A DNA stretch of 64,000 nucleotides, taken from NCBI RefSeq assembly GCF_017813395.1, contig NZ_JAGIZB010000015.1, positions 57,561 through 121,560 of the forward strand. The letters run 5' to 3'. Shown here in pieces: positions 45,883-54,655 of this stretch. The stretch's first letter is position 1, and the number at the start of each line of letters is the position of its first letter. Under the pieces are notes generated by a model. It did no database searches and was not told the DNA's origin. It saw only the letters and a program-made list of their open reading frames with translations. Origin of the DNA: Pararoseomonas baculiformis. GTDB taxonomy: Bacteria; Pseudomonadota; Alphaproteobacteria; Acetobacterales; Acetobacteraceae. The position numbers and the translations under genes were made by a program.

Positions 45883-47892
45883 TCAGCGCGTGAGGCTGGC
45901 CTCGGGGACCTCCAGCCGCAGGACCAGCCCCTCGGGCCGCCATTCATGGGAAAGCCGGCCCCGCACCTGCCCGCCCATGCTGCGCGCCGCCAGAGCGGTG
46001 CCGAAGCCCCGCCGCGTCGGCGGGCCCGACAGGGGCGGCCCGCCCGTTTCCCGCCATTCCAGGTGCAGCACGCCCTCCGCCACGCGGGTGGTGATCGTCA
46101 CCCGCCCCGCCGGAAGGGAAAGCGCGCCGTATTTCACCGCATTCGTGGCCTGCTCATGCAGCACAAGCGCCACAGCATTGGCCGCCGAGTAGCCCAGCGG
46201 CCTGTCCTCCCCTTGCACGGTGACCCGCCCGCCCCCGGTATCCGCATAAGGTGCGAGGAGCGCGCGCAGCAGGCCGTGAAGCGTGAGCACTGTAGGCGCG
46301 GGCGCCCCGCCCTGGCGGCCGGGCAGATCCGGCTGCACCAGGTCATGCGCCACGGAAAGGGCGCGCAGCCGGGCCTGCAGCCGCGCCGCGAAATCCTCCG
46401 CCTCCGGATCGCCACGGGCGGTGAGCGCCGCCAGCCCGCCGGTGATCATGAAGATGTTCTTGATCCGGTGCGACAGCTCCCGCGCCAGCAGGTCCCGCAC
46501 CTCCTCAGCCCGCCGCCGCTCCGAGATGTCGAGCACCGAGCCGATGTAGCCGGCGAACTGCCCGTCCCCATCCCATCGCGGCGCGGCGGCATCGATCATC
46601 CAGGTATAGCGCCCATCGGCCCCTCGCAGCCGGTACTCGATCTGGAAGGCGGCGGCTTCGGCCGTGGCCTGGGCGAAGACCTGCCCGGCATGGCTCCGGT
46701 CCTCGGGATGCACGGCGTTCAGCCAGCCATGGCCGAGGCCGGTCTCGGGCGTCTGCCCAGTGAAGCTGTACCAGCGCTGGTTGAGATAGGTACAGGTCCC
46801 GTCCCGGCGCGTCATCCAGATCATCACGGGCGCATGGTCGGCCAGGTTGCGGAACCTGGCCTCGCTCTCGCGCAGCACGACCGCGGCGCGGCGCTCCTCC
46901 TCCTCCCGGCGGATCCGCCCGATCGTGTGGGAGAACTGCTCGGCCGCGAGGCCGAGATAGCTGGAATAGTCTCCATCCAGGCGGAGATTTGGGTGCAGCC
47001 CGGCCAGGAACACGCCCACCGCCTGACCGGCGGCCGTCAGCGGCACAGCCAGTGCACCGGACATCGGCTGCGGATCGGCCCGTTCCACCAAGGCCCGCAT
47101 CGCCTCGGCCGTCGCCCAGGCCGGCACTTCCCCATGGTCCGCGACAACCGAGAACCCTTCCTTCCCGGCCAGCAGGATGCGCGCCCAGGGAAGGTCGGCC
47201 GGGTTCTCCGCGGCCATGGCGGCCAGGCCGCGGGCACATGCATCCCCCGGCCCGGCGGCGGCGCGCAGGGCGAGCCCGACCGCCCGCAAGGCCCGCAGCC
47301 GGCGATCCGCCTGCACGCGCCCCGTGGTCTCGGCCACCACGCACATCACCCCGGCCACCCGGCCATCCTCATGGATGGGGGAATAGGAGATGTCGAAGAA
47401 CACCTCTTCCAGATAGCCGTGGCGGTCGATCAGGAAGGGATGGTCGCGGGCCTCCACCGTCCCGCCGGTTTCGCGGACCCGCCGGAGCAGGGGCTCGAGC
47501 GTGTCCCACATCTCCGCCCAATTCTCCCGCGCGGGCCGCCCCATGGCGCGCGGGTGCTTCTCGCCGATCGCGGGCGCGAAGGCGTCATTGTACAGGGCGA
47601 CGTAGTCCCTCCCCCAGAAGACGCCGATCTGCGCGCGCGAGGGCAGGATGATGCCCATGATGCAGCGCAGCGTGGCCGACCACTTCGCCGGGTGGCCAAG
47701 CGGTCCCTCCGCGACGCGGGGCTGCCGGATCAGTTCCCCTGCGTGGCCGGCGCCACGGAGAAAGTCCGTGCCGCCTTCCATTGGCCCGGCATTCCCGGAT
47801 TCTTCCTCTCCGGCCTCTGATCCGTGCAAGCTGTCTCCTTCAGACCGGTGCAATGACATCCCGGCCATCACAGATCGCAGAGATGTGTACAT
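45883..47892 (-). CDS. HWE-family sensor histidine kinase with PAS domains
   Basis: Soluble sensor kinase of about 669 residues. Regions: an N-terminal PAS-like domain with 'FWGRDYVALYNDAFAPAIGEKHP', a GAF-like domain ('LPWARILLAGKEGF'), a second PAS with PAC ('NLADHAPVMIWMTRRDG' and 'YLNQRWYSFTGQTPETG'), and the HWE kinase domain with phospho-accepting His in 'RELSHRIKNIFMITGGLA', 'HEQATNAVKYGALSLPAG' and 'LEWRETGGPPL'. The start is uncertain; the ATG chosen follows an AT-rich promoter-like stretch, whereas the frame is open to 48252. No response regulator nearby. Confidence 0.85.
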   Translation of the reverse strand: MYTSLRSVMAGMSLHRSEGDSLHGSEAGEEESGNAGPMEGGTDFLRGAGHAGELIRQPRVAEGPLGHPAKWSATLRCIMGIILPSRAQIGVFWGRDYVALYNDAFAPAIGEKHPRAMGRPARENWAEMWDTLEPLLRRVRETGGTVEARDHPFLIDRHGYLEEVFFDISYSPIHEDGRVAGVMCVVAETTGRVQADRRLRALRAVGLALRAAAGPGDACARGLAAMAAENPADLPWARILLAGKEGFSVVADHGEVPAWATAEAMRALVERADPQPMSGALAVPLTAAGQAVGVFLAGLHPNLRLDGDYSSYLGLAAEQFSHTIGRIRREEEERRAAVVLRESEARFRNLADHAPVMIWMTRRDGTCTYLNQRWYSFTGQTPETGLGHGWLNAVHPEDRSHAGQVFAQATAEAAAFQIEYRLRGADGRYTWMIDAAAPRWDGDGQFAGYIGSVLDISERRRAEEVRDLLARELSHRIKNIFMITGGLAALTARGDPEAEDFAARLQARLRALSVAHDLVQPDLPGRQGGAPAPTVLTLHGLLRALLAPYADTGGGRVTVQGEDRPLGYSAANAVALVLHEQATNAVKYGALSLPAGRVTITTRVAEGVLHLEWRETGGPPLSGPPTRRGFGTALAARSMGGQVRGRLSHEWRPEGLVLRLEVPEASLTR

Positions 47893-47999
47893 CGTTGCAT
47901 CGTTAATTAGAATAAACTCAAAGAAGCTATCCCGGGTTGCTGGGCTGGGGTCCGGCTGGCCCATCCGGTCCGATTCGTTCTCCTGCCGAAGGTTCCCGG

Positions 48000-48602
48000 A
48001 TGCGTGCTCCGGCCGCCCTGCTGCTCCCGCTAGTCCTCCTCTCCAGCGCCGCCTCGGCCCAGGCGCCCGCCAGGCCGGAGATGCCCTCCCTCCAGCCCAG
48101 CCGCGACGTGGCCGTGACCTACCGCGTTTCAGGCGCCGGGCCGGAAGCGCGGGAGATGCGCGTCGCCTGGCTCGCCTCGGCCGGCCTGTCGCGCATGGAG
48201 CCACCGGGCGCCCCGGGCTGGATCCTTGTGGAGCGCCAGCCCGCGCGGGCAACCATGGTCGTGGACAGCCAGCTCACCTTCATGCGCCTGCCACCCCATC
48301 TTGCCGCCGGCATGGCGCTGGACCTTCCGGCCGGGGCGGAGCTGGCCCGTGCGGGGGAGGATCGCGTGGCCGGCCAGCCCTGCACGATCTGGCAGGCCGG
48401 GCGTGCCCATGGCCGGGCAAGGCTTTGCGTCACCGCCGACGGCCTGCTCCTCCGCTCCGTCTCGCCTCTTCCCCATGGCGGGGAGAACCGGCTGGAGGCC
48501 GTCTCCGTCCGCTATGGCGCGCAGGACGCGGCGCGGTTCCGCATTCCGCAGGGCTACAGCGCCAGGACGGCACCCGGCCCGCTCATCCCCGAGCGGCGCT
48601 GA
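48000..48602 (+). CDS. Secreted protein, paralogue of the gene at 50394-51014
   Basis: A 200-residue exported protein (signal peptide ending 'SSAASAQ'). It shares blocks with the second protein: 'RDVAVTYR', 'EMRVAW', 'PPGAPGWILVERQ', 'VVDSQLTFMRLP', 'CTIWQA' and a terminal 'RYGAQDAARFRIPQGY', resembling DUF4412-like periplasmic proteins. No function known. Its 3' end overlaps that of the facing ELM1-like gene by 20 bases. Confidence 0.72.
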   Translation: MRAPAALLLPLVLLSSAASAQAPARPEMPSLQPSRDVAVTYRVSGAGPEAREMRVAWLASAGLSRMEPPGAPGWILVERQPARATMVVDSQLTFMRLPPHLAAGMALDLPAGAELARAGEDRVAGQPCTIWQAGRAHGRARLCVTADGLLLRSVSPLPHGGENRLEAVSVRYGAQDAARFRIPQGYSARTAPGPLIPERR

Positions 48603-49551
48603 CCAGCGCGGCTTCACCCGCCTGCAGGCGCGCCCTCACCGCCTCCGCCACGCGACCGGTTTCGTCGAGCGGCACGCGGGGCGGCGCCGCCGGAAAGTTG
48701 CCGAAGGGCACCGCCTGCCCTGCCTGGAACAGGGCCTGGTGCAGCGCCCGGTGGCGCGGTGCATCCGGCGGCGCCCCCGCCACGAAGACCGATGCCGGGC
48801 TCGCCAGCGCCTCGGACAGCATGGAAACCGAATCCCCCGTCACCACCACTGAATCGGCAGCGGCCAGGAAGCCGGCATAGGGGTTGGGCCCGGCCGAGCC
48901 CCAGCGATGCAGCATGCCCGGCACCCCGGCCAGCCGCCCCGCCAGGGCCTCCGCCGCCGCCTCCCCCGTGCGGCGGCTGGTGGTGGCCAGCACGCTCCCC
49001 GCATGAGGCAGGACCCGGTCCAGGATCTCCAGCGCTTCCTCCGGCGGCATGCCCTGGCCGCGCACGGCGCCGCCCAGCATCACCGCCACGCGGGGGCGCG
49101 GAAGCGCCAGCAGCGCTGCCCAGTCCCGCCGCGCGGCGTCCAGCACGGCGGGGGAGATCCGGTGGGTGGCGCCCAGGATGGGCATCACGTTGGGCGCCGG
49201 ACGCGGGTTGTCGTGCCGCCCGACCACGAGCAGCCCGAACTCGCCTGCGCCGGCACCGGGCCGCATGCAATGCACCAGCCGCGCGCCGCGCCGCCCCAGC
49301 CAGCGCGCCACGGGCACGGAGCGCCGCCCGGCAGAGATCACCAGCCCCGGCCAGGGCGCCGCGATCCGCCCGCGGGCGGCCGGGGAAAGCCCCGCCAGCC
49401 CGGGCCAGGGCCAGGGCAGCGCCGCAAGCGGCCCCCATTCCAGGGGCAGGGTCCGGAAGGGCTGCCCCAGCCGCTCCGCGATACCCAGCGCCTGCGCCGC
49501 CGTCCCCGCCCTGGGATCGGCGAGAACCCAGATCCCGCCCGGGCCGCTCAT
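48583..49551 (-). CDS. ELM1/GtrOC1-family putative glycosyltransferase (mitochondrial fission ELM1-like)
   Basis: 322 residues. Motifs of the ELM1 (DUF1022) family: 'WVLADPRAGTAAQALGIAERLG' near the start, 'VISAGRRSVPVARWL', 'ILGATHRISPAVLDAA', 'VAVMLGGAVRGQGMPPEEA' and 'VVVTGDSVSMLSEALASPASVFV'. Bacterial homologues resemble GT-B glycosyltransferases of the cell envelope; plant ELM1 acts in mitochondrial division. Bacterial role unproven. It is divergent from pyrE over 72 bases. Confidence 0.85.
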   Translation of the reverse strand: MSGPGGIWVLADPRAGTAAQALGIAERLGQPFRTLPLEWGPLAALPWPWPGLAGLSPAARGRIAAPWPGLVISAGRRSVPVARWLGRRGARLVHCMRPGAGAGEFGLLVVGRHDNPRPAPNVMPILGATHRISPAVLDAARRDWAALLALPRPRVAVMLGGAVRGQGMPPEEALEILDRVLPHAGSVLATTSRRTGEAAAEALAGRLAGVPGMLHRWGSAGPNPYAGFLAAADSVVVTGDSVSMLSEALASPASVFVAGAPPDAPRHRALHQALFQAGQAVPFGNFPAAPPRVPLDETGRVAEAVRARLQAGEAALVSAARG

Positions 49552-49623
49552 TTACGCCGCCGCGCCGCGCGGCTAGGGAAACGCCATCCTCCAGCGCCGC
49601 CCCAGAGCATCGGGAAAGACATC

Positions 49624-50346
49624 ATGGCCCTCCAGCACGCCTCCGAATGGGACCGCGACGCGGCGCTCACCACGGCCCGCATCCTCCTTGAGATCAAGGC
49701 GGTGAACTTCCGCCCGGAGGAGCCCTACACCTTCACATCGGGCTGGAAGAGCCCCGTCTATATCGACTGCCGCCGCATCATCTACTTTCCCCGCGCCCGC
49801 AAGACGATCTGCGACCTGGCCGCGGACAAGATCGGCCGCCATATCGGCTACGAGACCATCGAGGCCGTGGCGGGCGGCGAGACGGCGGGCATCCCCTTCG
49901 CGGCATGGATCGCCGACCGGATGATGACCCCCATGGCCTATGTCCGGAAGAAGCCCAAGGGCTTCGGCCGCAACGCCCAGATCGAGGGCGACGTGCCGGA
50001 GGGCAAGCGCACCCTGCTGGTGGAGGACCTGACCACCGATGGTGGCTCCAAGATCCGCTTCGCCCAGGCCCTGCGCGATGCCGGCGCCATCTGCAACGAC
50101 ACCTTCGTCGTCTTCTTCTACGGCGTCTTCCCCGGCGCCTTCGACACGATGAAGGCCATGAACCTCAACCTGCTGCATCTCTGCACCTGGTGGGACGTGC
50201 TCGAGGTCTGCCGCGAGCGCCCCTATTTCAGCGAGGAGGCCCTGCGGGAGGTGCGCCGCTTCCTGGAGGACCCGATGGCCTGGTCCAAGGCCCGCGGCGG
50301 CATCGGCAGCCATGAGGAGGCGGCTTCGAAGGGCATCACGGCCTGA
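49624..50346 (+). CDS. pyrE: Orotate phosphoribosyltransferase
   Basis: Makes orotidine 5'-phosphate from orotate and PRPP in pyrimidine synthesis. The 240-residue sequence has 'FTSGWKSPVYIDCRRIIYFP', 'VAGGETAGIPFAAWIAD', 'AYVRKKPKGFGRNAQIEG' and the PRPP-binding signature 'TLLVEDLTTDGGSK'. The long, C-terminally extended form is typical of Alphaproteobacteria. The start lies inside a long upstream open frame that is a shadow of the ELM1 gene on the other strand. Confidence 0.96.
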   Translation: MALQHASEWDRDAALTTARILLEIKAVNFRPEEPYTFTSGWKSPVYIDCRRIIYFPRARKTICDLAADKIGRHIGYETIEAVAGGETAGIPFAAWIADRMMTPMAYVRKKPKGFGRNAQIEGDVPEGKRTLLVEDLTTDGGSKIRFAQALRDAGAICNDTFVVFFYGVFPGAFDTMKAMNLNLLHLCTWWDVLEVCRERPYFSEEALREVRRFLEDPMAWSKARGGIGSHEEAASKGITA

Positions 50347-50354
50347 GGCCGGGA

Positions 50355-50379
50355 GGGCCGGCGCGCCATGCGCCGGCCC
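50355..50379. terminator. Hairpin after pyrE
   Basis: Perfect 10-bp stem GGGCCGGCGC/GCGCCGGCCC with a 5-base loop between the convergent stops of pyrE and the following minus-strand gene. Confidence 0.55.
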
Positions 50380-50393
50380 CAGCCCTGCATGCC

Positions 50394-51014
50394 TCAGCGG
50401 GCGGGCGGCTGCCCGCCAGGCTGGTTCGGCGGAGGCGCCTGCATGGTCTGGTAGCCCTCCGGCAGCGTGAAGTGGGACGGGTCCACCGTGCCGTAGCGGA
50501 GCTCCGTTGCCTCCATGCGCATCGTCCCGCCCTGGGGCAGGCCGGGCCGCGCGGACAGTTCCGTCACCGCGCGCAGCATCACGCCATCCTCGGTCAGGCA
50601 GACCGTGCTCTTACCCGCGGTGATGGTCGTCTCCCACAGATTGCAGGCCGTGCCGGCAATCCGGTCCGTTCCCCTGGGGGTGAAGACCGTGTCCGCGGGC
50701 GGGTCCTGCATCATCGCCGCGGCGGCGGAGGACGGGATCTGCATCAGCATGCGCTGCGCATCCATCACCATCACCGCCGTGTTGGCCTTGCGGTCGATCA
50801 GCATCCAGCCCGGCGCACCCGGCGCCTCGATGCGCTGGCGCTCCGTCGATACGTCCCAGGCCATCCGCATCTCCTTTGGCTGCTGCGGGGACCCGCCTTC
50901 CATGCGGTAGGTCACGGCGACGTCCCGCGTCGGCCGGAGATGGGCGGGCCCGGTCTGCGCCAGCGCCGGCAGCGCGGCCAGGGCAAGGGCCGCCATCGTC
51001 ACGGTTCTCAACAT
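50394..51014 (-). CDS. Secreted protein, paralogue of the gene at 48000-48602
   Basis: A 206-residue exported protein with signal peptide ending 'ALPALAQ'. It aligns by eye with the other copy over its length: 'PTRDVAVTYRMEGG', 'KEMRMAWDV', 'APGAPGWMLIDRK', 'MVMDAQRMLMQIP', 'ACNLWETTI' and 'ELRYGTVDPSHFTLPEGYQ'. The tail is Pro/Gly/Gln-rich. DUF4412-like, unknown function. It is divergent from the peptide-binding protein gene. Confidence 0.72.
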   Translation of the reverse strand: MLRTVTMAALALAALPALAQTGPAHLRPTRDVAVTYRMEGGSPQQPKEMRMAWDVSTERQRIEAPGAPGWMLIDRKANTAVMVMDAQRMLMQIPSSAAAAMMQDPPADTVFTPRGTDRIAGTACNLWETTITAGKSTVCLTEDGVMLRAVTELSARPGLPQGGTMRMEATELRYGTVDPSHFTLPEGYQTMQAPPPNQPGGQPPAR

Positions 51015-51193
51015 CAGCCTTCCTCTTCAACAGCCCCAGAGTTCTGGTGCCGCCCCGTATTCAAACAGCCTGGAACATCGCACGTTCGCGCGATAGGGGC
51101 GCCGCGGCGTTCTCCCTCCCGGATTTCCGGGGCGCCGCGCCGCGAGGCCTTCCCCCCTACCGGCGCCCCGCAAAGCCCACCATCATCGGGGGA

Positions 51194-52873
51194 ATGACCG
51201 AAGCGTTGCCCCGCCGCGCGGCCACCCTGGCCCTCGCCCTCCTCGCCGCACCGGTGCTGCCGGGCCATGCCGGTGCCCAGCCGCGCGACACCCTGACCAT
51301 CGGGCTTTCCCAGGCCACGGGCACCTTCCACCCGAATATCGAGAGCATGCTTGCGAAGTCCTACATCCTGGGCTTCGCGATGCGCCCCCTCACCGGCCAT
51401 GGCCCGGACTGGAAGCCTCTCTGCCTGGCCTGCGACACCTTCCCCACGCTGGAGAACGGGCAGGTCACGCTGGAGAACACGCCGGACGGCAAGCCCGGCA
51501 TGCGCGTCACCTGGCGCCTGCGGGAGGATCTGCGCTGGGGCGATGGCCGCCCGGTAACGGCGGAGGACATGCGCTTCGCCTGGGAAGCCGGCCGCGCCTT
51601 CGAGACGGGCTTCGGCGGCGCCGAGTTCTACCGGCAGGCCTATGAGTTCATCTCCACCGACCCGCGCAGCGTCACACTTCGCTTCGACCGCGTGAGCTTC
51701 GACGCCGGCAGCGCGGGCAGCTTCCAGCCCCTGCCCGCGCATATCGAGCGCCCGATCTGGGAGGCCGATCGCCGCAACTACCGCTCCCGCACCGCCTACG
51801 ACACCAGCACCACCAACCCCGGCCTCTGGAACGGCCCCTACCGGATCACCGCCGTCCAGCCCGGCGCCGGTGTGACGCTGGAGCGCAACGAGGCCTGGGC
51901 CGGCCCCGCCCCCGCCTTCCGCCGCATCAACATCCGCGTGGTGGAGAACTCCGCCGCGATGGAGGCGCAGCTTCTCGCCGGGCAGATCGACATGATCGCG
52001 GGCGAGCTCGGCCTTTCCCTCGACCAGGCCATCGCGCTGGAACGCCGGGTGCGCGGGCGCTTCCGCTTCGAATACCGGCCCGGCCTGGTCTGGGAACATC
52101 TGGACCTGCGCCTGGACAACCCGGTCCTGCAGGATGCGCGCGTGCGCCAGGCGCTGATGATGGGGATCGACCGCCCCCGCATCGTGCAGAGCCTTTTCGA
52201 CGGCCGCCAGCCGATCGCCGCCACCTCGATCCACCCGGATGACCCGATGCGCGACCCGGGCCTCGTTCCCTGGCCGCACGACCCTGTCCGCGCCGCCGCC
52301 CTGCTGGAGGAAGCCGGCTGGCGCCCCGGGCCAGACGGCATCCGGCGCAACGCCGCCGGAGAGCGCCTGTCCATCGATCTCCAAACCACCGCCGGCAACC
52401 GCTCCCGCGAGACGGTGCTGCAGGTCATCCAGGGCCAGTGGCGGGCCCTGGGCATCGAGGCCCGCATCGCCAACCAGCCCCCGCGCGTGCTGTTCGGGGA
52501 GACGCTGTCCAAGCGCCAGTTCAACGGCGCCGTGCTCTTCGCCTGGATCAGCAGCCCGGAGAACGTGCCCCGCACGACCCTGCATTCGGATGAAATCCCC
52601 AACGCCGCCCGCAACTGGTCCGGGCAGAACTATCCCGGCTATGCCAACCCCGAGATGGACGCCCTTCTCGAAGCCCTGCCGCAGGAGCTGGACGCGGAGA
52701 AGCGCCGCCCGATGTGGTCCCGCCTGCAGGCCATGATCCACCGGGACCTGCCCGCGCTTCCGCTCTGGCACCGGGCCGATGCCCATGTCTGGCCGCAATG
52801 GCTGCAGGGCATCCGCCCCACCGGCAACATGTCCCCCTCCTCCCTCTGGGTGACGGACTGGCGGGCGCGCTGA
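51194..52873 (+). CDS. Peptide/nickel-type ABC transporter substrate-binding protein
   Basis: Family 5 solute-binding protein (559 residues). Signal peptide ending 'GHAGAQ', then 'DTLTIGLSQATGTFHPNIES', 'RVTWRLREDLRWGDGRPVTAEDMRFAWEA' in pieces, 'GLWNGPYRITAVQPGAGVTLERN' in pieces, 'ARVRQALMMGIDRPRIV' and 'LPALPLWHRADAHVW' typical of DppA/OppA-like proteins. The peptide ligand is unknown. Its stop overlaps the permease start (TGATG), so it begins a three-gene transport operon. The upstream frame continues open for 318 bases but lacks family similarity. Confidence 0.9.
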   Translation: MTEALPRRAATLALALLAAPVLPGHAGAQPRDTLTIGLSQATGTFHPNIESMLAKSYILGFAMRPLTGHGPDWKPLCLACDTFPTLENGQVTLENTPDGKPGMRVTWRLREDLRWGDGRPVTAEDMRFAWEAGRAFETGFGGAEFYRQAYEFISTDPRSVTLRFDRVSFDAGSAGSFQPLPAHIERPIWEADRRNYRSRTAYDTSTTNPGLWNGPYRITAVQPGAGVTLERNEAWAGPAPAFRRINIRVVENSAAMEAQLLAGQIDMIAGELGLSLDQAIALERRVRGRFRFEYRPGLVWEHLDLRLDNPVLQDARVRQALMMGIDRPRIVQSLFDGRQPIAATSIHPDDPMRDPGLVPWPHDPVRAAALLEEAGWRPGPDGIRRNAAGERLSIDLQTTAGNRSRETVLQVIQGQWRALGIEARIANQPPRVLFGETLSKRQFNGAVLFAWISSPENVPRTTLHSDEIPNAARNWSGQNYPGYANPEMDALLEALPQELDAEKRRPMWSRLQAMIHRDLPALPLWHRADAHVWPQWLQGIRPTGNMSPSSLWVTDWRAR

Positions 52874-53817
52874 TGCTCGGCATCATCGCCTGGCGCATCC
52901 CCCAGATCGCGGTCACGCTGATCCTCCTCTCCCTCGCCGCCTATCTCGCCATCGGTGCCATGCCCGGAGACCCGATCTCCATGGCCATGATGTCCGACCC
53001 GCGCCTCGGCCCCGCCGATGTCGAGCGCATGCGCGCCCTGCACGGGCTGGACCAGCCGCTGCTGGCCCGGTGGTGGGCCTGGCTCACCGGCGTGCTGCGC
53101 GGGGAATTCGGCTATTCCCGCCTCTTCGCCCGCCCGGCCGCCGAGATCCTCTGGCCCGCGCTCCGCGGCAGCCTTCTGCTGCTCGGCACCGCCCTCGCGC
53201 TCGCGGCCATCCTCGGCACGGCGGCGGGGGTGCTCGCCGCCCTGCGCCCGGCCTGGAGGGGCGCGGTGGATGGCCTGGCCCTGCTTTCCCAGGCCCTGCC
53301 TGCCTTCTGGCTCGGCATCCTCCTGATCATCCTCTTCGCCGTCACCCTGGGCTGGCTGCCCGCCGGCGGCGCGCCCGAGGAACCCGGAATGGCGGAGGCC
53401 GCCCGCTTCCTCGTCCTGCCCACCGCCACCCTCGCCATCGCCCATCTGGCCGCCTATGCCCGCCACACCGCCGCTTCCATGGCCGAGGTGCTGCGCGCGC
53501 CCTGGATCACCGCCGCCCGCGCCCGCGGCGCGCCGGAGCGGCGCATCGCCATGGTCCATGCCCTGCCGAATGCCGCCGTACCGCTTCTCGCCATCCTCGC
53601 GCTCGATGCCGGCGTCCTCGTCTCCGGTGCGCTCATCACGGAGACCGTCTTTGCCCGCCCCGGCATGGGCAAGCTGCTGACCGATGCGGTGATGGGCAAC
53701 GACCACAACCTCGCGCTCCTCGCCCTGCTGCTGGTCGCAACCACCACGCTGTTGGCCACCCTGGCCGCAGACCTCGCCCAGCGCGCGCTGGACCCGCGCA
53801 TCGGGGCGGGGCGCTAG
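52873..53817 (+). CDS. ABC transporter permease, DppB/OppB type
   Basis: Inner-membrane permease of 314 residues with about six transmembrane helices. It shows the DppB N-terminal helix followed by 'IGAMPGDPISMAMMSDPRLG' and 'LHGLDQPLLARWWAWLTGVL', and the cytoplasmic EAA loop 'ARARGAPERRIAMVHALPNAAVPLL' with 'VSGALITETVFARPGMGKLL'. Translationally coupled to the binding-protein gene; the next permease starts one base after its stop. Confidence 0.93.
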   Translation: MLGIIAWRIPQIAVTLILLSLAAYLAIGAMPGDPISMAMMSDPRLGPADVERMRALHGLDQPLLARWWAWLTGVLRGEFGYSRLFARPAAEILWPALRGSLLLLGTALALAAILGTAAGVLAALRPAWRGAVDGLALLSQALPAFWLGILLIILFAVTLGWLPAGGAPEEPGMAEAARFLVLPTATLAIAHLAAYARHTAASMAEVLRAPWITAARARGAPERRIAMVHALPNAAVPLLAILALDAGVLVSGALITETVFARPGMGKLLTDAVMGNDHNLALLALLLVATTTLLATLAADLAQRALDPRIGAGR

Positions 53818-53818
53818 G

Positions 53819-54643
53819 ATGACGCGCCTGCGCCTCGGCCTCGCCATCCTCGGCCTGCTGGCGCTGGCCGCCATCGCCGCCCCCTGGGCCGCCGCCTGGC
53901 TTGGCGTGGACCCGGAGATGCCGGACCTTCTCGCCCGACAGTCCGGCCCCAGCGCGGATCACCCGCTGGGCACGGACGAGCTGGGGCGCGACATCCTGGC
54001 CCGCCTGCTCTACGGCGCCCGCATTTCCCTCGCGGTCGGCCTCGCCGCCGCCCTCGCCTCCACCTTCATCGGACTCGCCGCCGGGTTGCTGGCCGCATGG
54101 CGGGGCGGGTGGGTGGATGCTCTGCTGATGCGCATCGCGGACGGGCTGCTTGCGCTGCCCGCCCTGCCCCTGCTCGTGCTGCTGGCCGCCATGGACCCGG
54201 CGGCCATCGGCCTGCCGCGGGGCGGCGCCCTTTCGGACGTGCTGCGGATCGTGCTGATCCTCGCGCTTTTCGGCTGGGTCGGCGTCGCCCGCCTCTGCCG
54301 CGCCGCGGCCATTTCCGTGCTTGCGCGCGACCATGTCCGCGCCGCACGCGCCCTCGGCGTCAGCGAGGCCCGGCTGCTCCGGCGGCATGTCGCCCCGGCC
54401 CTCGCCGCGCCTCTCACCGTCGCCGCATCGCTCGCGGTGGCGGGGGCCATCCTGGCGGAGAGCACCCTCTCCTTCCTCGGCCTCGGCATCCAGCCGCCCG
54501 CCTCCTCATGGGGCAACATGCTGGCCAATGCCCAGGATCTCGTCTTCAGCGCCCCCATGGCGGCCCTCTGGCCCGGCCTGGCCATCGCGCTCGCCGTGGC
54601 GGGCGCGATGCTGGTGGCGGATGGGCTGCGCGCCCGGGGCTGA
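53819..54643 (+). CDS. ABC transporter permease, DppC/OppC type
   Basis: Second permease (274 residues) with 'DHPLGTDELGRDILARLLYGARISLAVGL' in pieces, the EAA-like loop 'ARALGVSEARLLRRHVAPALAAPLT' and 'LAESTLSFLGLGIQPPASSWGNMLA'. It starts one base after the DppB-type stop. No ATP-binding subunits (DppD/F) follow: a HAD gene on the other strand is next. The pair must use ATPases encoded elsewhere, or the operon is incomplete. Confidence 0.93.
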   Translation: MTRLRLGLAILGLLALAAIAAPWAAAWLGVDPEMPDLLARQSGPSADHPLGTDELGRDILARLLYGARISLAVGLAAALASTFIGLAAGLLAAWRGGWVDALLMRIADGLLALPALPLLVLLAAMDPAAIGLPRGGALSDVLRIVLILALFGWVGVARLCRAAAISVLARDHVRAARALGVSEARLLRRHVAPALAAPLTVAASLAVAGAILAESTLSFLGLGIQPPASSWGNMLANAQDLVFSAPMAALWPGLAIALAVAGAMLVADGLRARG

Positions 54644-54655
54644 TCCGCGCGGTGC

